From: Rhizobium sp. Q54
GTDB lineage: Bacteria; Pseudomonadota; Alphaproteobacteria; Rhizobiales; Xanthobacteraceae
Assembly (NCBI GenBank): GCA_945907045.1
Contig: CAMDSH010000007.1
Span: 54,395 to 118,394, forward strand
Reading direction: 5' to 3'
Length of the DNA stretch: 64,000 nucleotides
Shown here: piece by piece, positions 57,988 through 64,000 of the stretch
How the letters are laid out: each line of letters opens with the position of its first letter
How positions within the stretch are numbered: position 1 is the stretch's first letter
Program-made: the position numbers and the translations under genes
Notes under the pieces: generated by a model
Databases searched by the model: none
What the model saw: only the letters and a program-made list of their open reading frames with translations
What the model was told of the DNA's origin: nothing

Positions 57988-58732
57988 ACCTGCTCCCATC
58001 GTTCTTATCATTGACGATGAGATTCAGATCCGGCGCTTCCTGCGCACGGGCTTTGAACTCAACGGTTTCGTCGTGCACGAGGCCGGCACCGGCGCCGAAG
58101 CGATCCGGACGGCGACGCTGCGGCCGATCGATCTCGTCATTCTCGATCTCGGATTGCCGGACATGGACGGCTCCGAAGTGGTCGAAAAAATCCGTTCGTG
58201 GTCGAGCGTGCCGCTGATTGTGCTCTCGGTGCGCTCCAGCGAAGCCGAGAAGGTAAAACTGCTCGAACGCGGCGCCGACGATTACGTCGTCAAGCCATTC
58301 GGCATGGCCGAATTGCTGGCGCGCGTGCGCGTGGCACTGCGCCGGCAGATGCGCGCGATGAGCGGAGAGCCGATCGTCAAAATCGGGCCGCTGACCATCG
58401 ATTTGTCCGCGCGCGCGGTGCTGCTCAACGAGGTGCGGCTCACGCTGACGCCGAAAGAGTACCGGCTGTTGCAGATTTTGGCGCAACATGCCGGCAACGT
58501 TGTCACTCACCAGCATCTGTTGAAGGAGGTGTGGGGGTCGATCCACGTTCAGGACACCCATTATCTGCGCATCTTCGTTCGCAAGCTGCGGCAGAAGATC
58601 GAGGCCAATCCCAACAGCCCGCGCATCCTGGTGACCGAGCTCGGCGTCGGCTATCGCCTCGCCCAGCCCGCCTCCGAGGCTGAGAATAATGCCTGGAACG
58701 TCGCCGAGGCGCCGGGCGCTAAAGGCGAATAG
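57980..58732 (+). CDS. KdpE-like OmpR-family response regulator
   Basis: This 250-residue regulator has a receiver domain (IVLIIDDEIQIRRFLRTGF, phosphoacceptor Asp in VILDLGLPDMDG, LSVRSS, KPFG) and a C-terminal winged helix with LTLTPKEYRLLQILAQHAGN and THYLRIFVRKLRQKIEANP. The DTHYLRIFVRKLRQK segment is typical for KdpE. The gene is translationally coupled to the kinase at 56443. Its targets are unknown. The last 20 residues after YRLAQP are an extension not seen in E. coli KdpE. Confidence 0.92.
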   Translation: MSEPAPIVLIIDDEIQIRRFLRTGFELNGFVVHEAGTGAEAIRTATLRPIDLVILDLGLPDMDGSEVVEKIRSWSSVPLIVLSVRSSEAEKVKLLERGADDYVVKPFGMAELLARVRVALRRQMRAMSGEPIVKIGPLTIDLSARAVLLNEVRLTLTPKEYRLLQILAQHAGNVVTHQHLLKEVWGSIHVQDTHYLRIFVRKLRQKIEANPNSPRILVTELGVGYRLAQPASEAENNAWNVAEAPGAKGE

Positions 58733-58750
58733 AATCAAGGCTGGGGTTTC

Positions 58751-58780
58751 TTGACAGGCCTGCCTCCCGTCCGCCATAAG
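58751..58780 (+). promoter_or_regulatory. Probable sigma-70-type promoter of rplU-rpmA
   Basis: A perfect -35 TTGACA at 58751-58756 is followed by an 18-nt spacer and the -10-like CATAAG at 58775-58780. A 7-bp hairpin (CGCGGGC/GCCCGCG, 58792-58810) lies early in the resulting leader of about 120 nt, a common place for ribosomal-protein autoregulation. The rplU start is at 58914. Confidence 0.55.
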
Positions 58781-58913
58781 CATGGCCGTGACGCGGGCCT
58801 TGTGCCCGCGCTTTGTTGAGGGCGTACAAGGCCTTCAAACACACACAAAAACCGACTGAAAGAAGCCGGTCCGGACTTATCCGAGCGCCGGAATCGAACA
58901 CGAGGGAAGAACG

Positions 58914-59411
58914 ATGTTCGCGGTCATCAAGGCCGGTGGCAAACAATACCGGGTAGCCGCCGAAGACGTCATCCGGATCGACAGGGTTAAGAACGCGCCC
59001 GGCGAGATCGTCGAGTTCGGCGAAGTGCTCGTGCTGGGCGGCGACAAGCCCCAACTCGGCGCACCGACCATTTCCGGCGCCACCGTCGCGGGCGAAGTGC
59101 TCCAGCACACGCGCGGCGACAAGGTCATCGCCTTCAAGAAGCGCCGCCGCAAGAACTCGCGGCGCAAGCGCGGCTATCGCCACGAATTCAGCGTCATCCG
59201 GATCACCGAGATCCTGACCGACGGGCAGAAACCATCGAAGACGGCCAAGCCCCGGCCCGAGCGCAAGGCGAAGCCAAAGCCGGTCGCCGCGGAAGGCGAT
59301 GAGGCCAAGACCGCGACCAAGCCAAAAGCCCCCAAGGGCAAGGCCAAAAAGGCCCCTGCCAAGAAGGCCAGCAAGCCAAAAGCGGCTGGCACAAAAGGTA
59401 AAAAGAAGTGA
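58914..59411 (+). CDS. rplU: 50S ribosomal protein L21 with long basic C-terminal tail
   Basis: Residues 1 to about 103 are a complete L21 (MFAVIKAGGKQYRVAAEDVI, DKVIAFKKRRRKNSRRKRGY, EFSVIRITEIL). The protein then continues for about 60 residues rich in Lys, Ala and Pro (KPKAPKGKAKKAPAKKASK) with no globular features, giving 165 in total. Such tails occur in some Hyphomicrobiales and may bind rRNA at low complexity. The rpmA gene follows after 60 nt as usual. GGAAGA upstream supports the ATG. The tail is in frame and not a read-through because the stop is followed by a normal intergenic gap. Confidence 0.97.
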   Translation: MFAVIKAGGKQYRVAAEDVIRIDRVKNAPGEIVEFGEVLVLGGDKPQLGAPTISGATVAGEVLQHTRGDKVIAFKKRRRKNSRRKRGYRHEFSVIRITEILTDGQKPSKTAKPRPERKAKPKPVAAEGDEAKTATKPKAPKGKAKKAPAKKASKPKAAGTKGKKK

Positions 59412-59471
59412 GATGATTCCGTCACGGAATTGCGGTATTAGGTAGCTAACAGGAATTCGAGAGACTTAACG

Positions 59472-59744
59472 ATGGCACACAAGAAAGCAGGCGGATCTTC
59501 ACGCAACGGCCGCGACTCCGCGGGCCGTTCCCTTGGCTTGAAGATGTTCGGCGGCGAAATGGCCGTTGCCGGCAACATCCTCGCGCGCCAGCGCGGCACC
59601 AAATGGCACCCCGGCAAAAACGTCGGGGTCGGCAAGGATCACACGCTGTTCGCGCTCGTAAACGGGAAAGTCCAGTTCGCTACGAAAGCCAAAGGCCGCA
59701 CTTACGTATCCGTCGTCCCGATGACGGAAGCAGCGGCCGAATAA
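59472..59744 (+). CDS. rpmA: 50S ribosomal protein L27
   Basis: This 90-residue protein is a typical L27 starting [20 protein letters not shown] and containing [20 protein letters not shown] and the [13 protein letters not shown] end. Its N-terminal tail reaches the peptidyl-transferase centre. It belongs to the rplU operon, 60 nt downstream, and is followed by hairpins ending the transcript. Confidence 0.98.
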   Translation: MAHKKAGGSSRNGRDSAGRSLGLKMFGGEMAVAGNILARQRGTKWHPGKNVGVGKDHTLFALVNGKVQFATKAKGRTYVSVVPMTEAAAE

Positions 59745-59760
59745 ACGGTGGACACAAATC

Positions 59761-59850
59761 GAGGTCCCCCGGTATTTCGTCAAACCGGCGGGGCCTCTTC
59801 AGGGCTCTGAGAGGGGGAGACGGGACACCGGCTCCCCCTCTTCGCTTTTT
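59761..59850 (+). terminator. Hairpin and intrinsic terminator after rpmA
   Basis: A first imperfect hairpin spans 59761-59797. The second, GAGGGGGAG at 59811-59819 with CTCCCCCTC at 59832-59840, has a perfect 9-bp stem with inner CGG/CCG pairing and is followed by TTCGCTTTTT, a good intrinsic terminator. It ends the rplU-rpmA transcript before the acetyltransferase gene at 59868. Confidence 0.75.
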
Positions 59851-59867
59851 AAAACGGAGCCCGCGCC

Positions 59868-60470
59868 ATGACATTGCTGGAACAGATATCGCCGGAGACT
59901 TTCCGGGAAGGCAGTATTCCCGTCCTTGAGACCAAGCGGGTGAGCTTGCGCGCGCCGCGCCTCGAGGACGCTAAAACGGTAGCGGGGCTCGCCAACGATC
60001 GCCGCATCGCCGAGAACACTGCGCGCATTCCGCATCCTTATAAATTGACGGATGCCGAGAGCTTCATCGCCGGCGCCAACAAATCGGCGGGCGAAGCCGT
60101 GTTTCTGGTCACGCTGCGCGACGGCACCGTGATCGGCGCCTGCGGCGTCGTCAACATCGAGGGTCAGCCGAGCGAACTCGGCTACTGGCTGGGCGTTGCG
60201 TATTGGGGCAAAGGCTACGCCACCGAGGCGCTGCACGCCGTGATCGACTACGCCTTCACCGATCTGGAGCACTCCGCATTGCAGGCGGGCGCCCGCGTCA
60301 CCAACCCGGCCTCGCGCCGCGTGCTGGAGAAATGCGGTTTCCAGTGGACCGGCGTCGGCCTTTATCGCATCCGCGCTCTCTCAAGCTCGGCGCCGATCGA
60401 CCGCTTCCGGCTGGAGCGCGGTATCTGGTCGGCGATCAAGGGCTGGGGCCGCATGAAAAAGGTTTCGTGA
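59868..60470 (+). CDS. GNAT-family N-acetyltransferase (RimJ/RimL type)
   Basis: This 200-residue acetyltransferase has the acetyl-CoA-binding stretch LGVAYWGKGYATEALHAVID (about 108-127), ELGYWLG before it, and ASRRVLEKCGFQWTGVGLYR after it, the pattern of RimJ/RimL-like GNATs. It starts after RPA-type TKRVSLRAPRLEDAKTVAGL. It may modify an N-terminus or amine; the substrate is unknown. It is preceded by the rpmA terminator, so it has its own promoter, and is convergent with the DMT transporter gene with 2 nt between stops. GGAGCCC upstream is a weak ribosome site. Confidence 0.85.
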   Translation: MTLLEQISPETFREGSIPVLETKRVSLRAPRLEDAKTVAGLANDRRIAENTARIPHPYKLTDAESFIAGANKSAGEAVFLVTLRDGTVIGACGVVNIEGQPSELGYWLGVAYWGKGYATEALHAVIDYAFTDLEHSALQAGARVTNPASRRVLEKCGFQWTGVGLYRIRALSSSAPIDRFRLERGIWSAIKGWGRMKKVS

Positions 60471-60472
60471 GC

Positions 60473-63594
<3,122 letters not shown>

Positions 63595-63950
63595 CGGAAC
63601 TTCCGCGCGTCATCGGCGTTGACCGAATGCGACGCACCGCTTGAGACGCATCATTCAAGGCGCAATCAAAGGCGATTGACCGATCGCCCAATAACCCTGG
63701 CCCCCGGAGGCCGGGGTTTTTGTTTGCGCTGCAACCGCCGCTGACCGCGACAATATGGCACCCCGGTGAACTCAGACTAAAGCTTGCCGCAACGGCACCG
63801 GACCTTTCCACTCCATGGGTCTCTCAACGCAGAGGAAACAAGGAGGGCTAAAGAGCTATGGTCGAAAGTTGGTGACGGGGTAGATCAGGAAGGCGGCATA
63901 TCGTGGGGGTAGTTGAAGCCTCCACTTCTCCACCGAAGGAGTAATATGCC
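63595..63950. other. Intergenic stretch between proB and the insertion element
   Basis: The 356 nt hold the proB terminator at 63693-63724 and, from roughly 63860, the left end of an IS256-type element ahead of its transposase. I see no gene, RNA or operator in the rest. The exact element boundary is not determined, since its other end lies outside the window. Confidence 0.5.
63693..63724 (+). terminator. Intrinsic terminator of obgE-proB
   Basis: AACCCTGGCC at 63693-63702 pairs with GGCCGGGGTT at 63709-63718 (one wobble) around CCCGGA, followed by TTTTG and further T. The 10-bp stem plus T-run is a strong intrinsic terminator about 100 nt after proB. Confidence 0.85.
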
Positions 63951-64000
63951 GTGTCGAATTCTAACGTCGTCAAACTGGTTCAGCCAGGCACCTTCAGCGA
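63951..64000 (+). CDS. IS256-type transposase, 3' truncated by window end
   Basis: GTG at 63951 after AAGGAG begins SNSNVVKLVQPGTFS, which I recognise as the N-terminus of IS256-family (mutator) transposases common in alphaproteobacteria. Only 16 codons are inside the window. The rest, the DDE domain and the right inverted repeat, lie beyond. The family call rests on this short stretch and is moderate. Confidence 0.6.
   Translation, partial: MSNSNVVKLVQPGTFS

Overview
The window reads as GC-rich chromosomal DNA of an alphaproteobacterium, most likely a metabolically versatile soil member of the Hyphomicrobiales (Nitrobacteraceae/Xanthobacteraceae-like). This is inferred from the rplU-rpmA and obgE-proB blocks, the Bug-family binding protein, CoA-dependent aromatic catabolism, bactofilin, DUF1622 and IS256-type sequences. 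It is densely coded and dominated by catabolic accessory clusters. There is no rRNA or CRISPR array. Two tRNA-Ser genes are present. A small palindrome-bounded GIY-YIG element lies inside an ABC-transporter operon, and an IS256-type element begins at the right edge.

Layout. 0-5.4 kb: tail of a tripartite-transporter binding protein, an acyl-CoA dehydrogenase, an NDP-forming acyl-CoA synthetase and an MmgE/PrpD protein. 5.4-13.3 kb: a divergent, MarR-controlled cluster resembling the aerobic CoA-dependent 2-aminobenzoate (anthranilate) pathway: a flavin monooxygenase/old-yellow-enzyme fusion facing SDR, MarR, crotonase, acyl-CoA dehydrogenase, aryl-CoA ligase and a Rid-family protein. 13.3-21.4 kb: three operons (enolase-superfamily plus TIM-barrel isomerase; NMT1-type ABC importer; Gfo/Idh plus DUF993) tied to a TetR regulator by a shared TAACC-N4-GGTTA operator. 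21.6-28 kb: a 4-hydroxybenzoyl-CoA reductase cluster (thioesterase, HcrC/A/B-like subunits, aryl-CoA ligase, ferredoxin).

28.2-34.3 kb is the most unusual part. A periplasmic (Tat) molybdenum hydroxylase pair is followed by a flavocytochrome-c-type sulfide dehydrogenase flavoprotein and SoxX, SoxY, SoxZ and SoxA homologues. SoxB and SoxCD are absent, and the SoxY C-terminus is altered. A NicC-like flavin hydroxylase runs convergently. 35.8-41.9 kb holds a large membrane protein, a lone Flp pilin, an AT-rich island with two transposase-derived DUF4096 proteins that lack a catalytic domain, an HTH protein, and a ParA-like ATPase/bactofilin pair.

42-54.6 kb is a molybdenum/tungsten hub: TupBCA tungstate transporter, a FecBCD/MolBCA-like transporter, FdhD, MobA, MoeA, MobB and two further MoeA paralogues (one fused to a binding-protein domain), then a TusA-like sulfur carrier. 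This fits the two molybdenum hydroxylases encoded upstream. 54.6-64 kb: a Tat-type amidohydrolase, tRNA-Ser, a KdpDE-like two-component pair, rplU-rpmA, an acetyltransferase, a DMT transporter, obgE-proB and the IS256-type transposase start. Functional assignments rest on motif recognition and gene context only.
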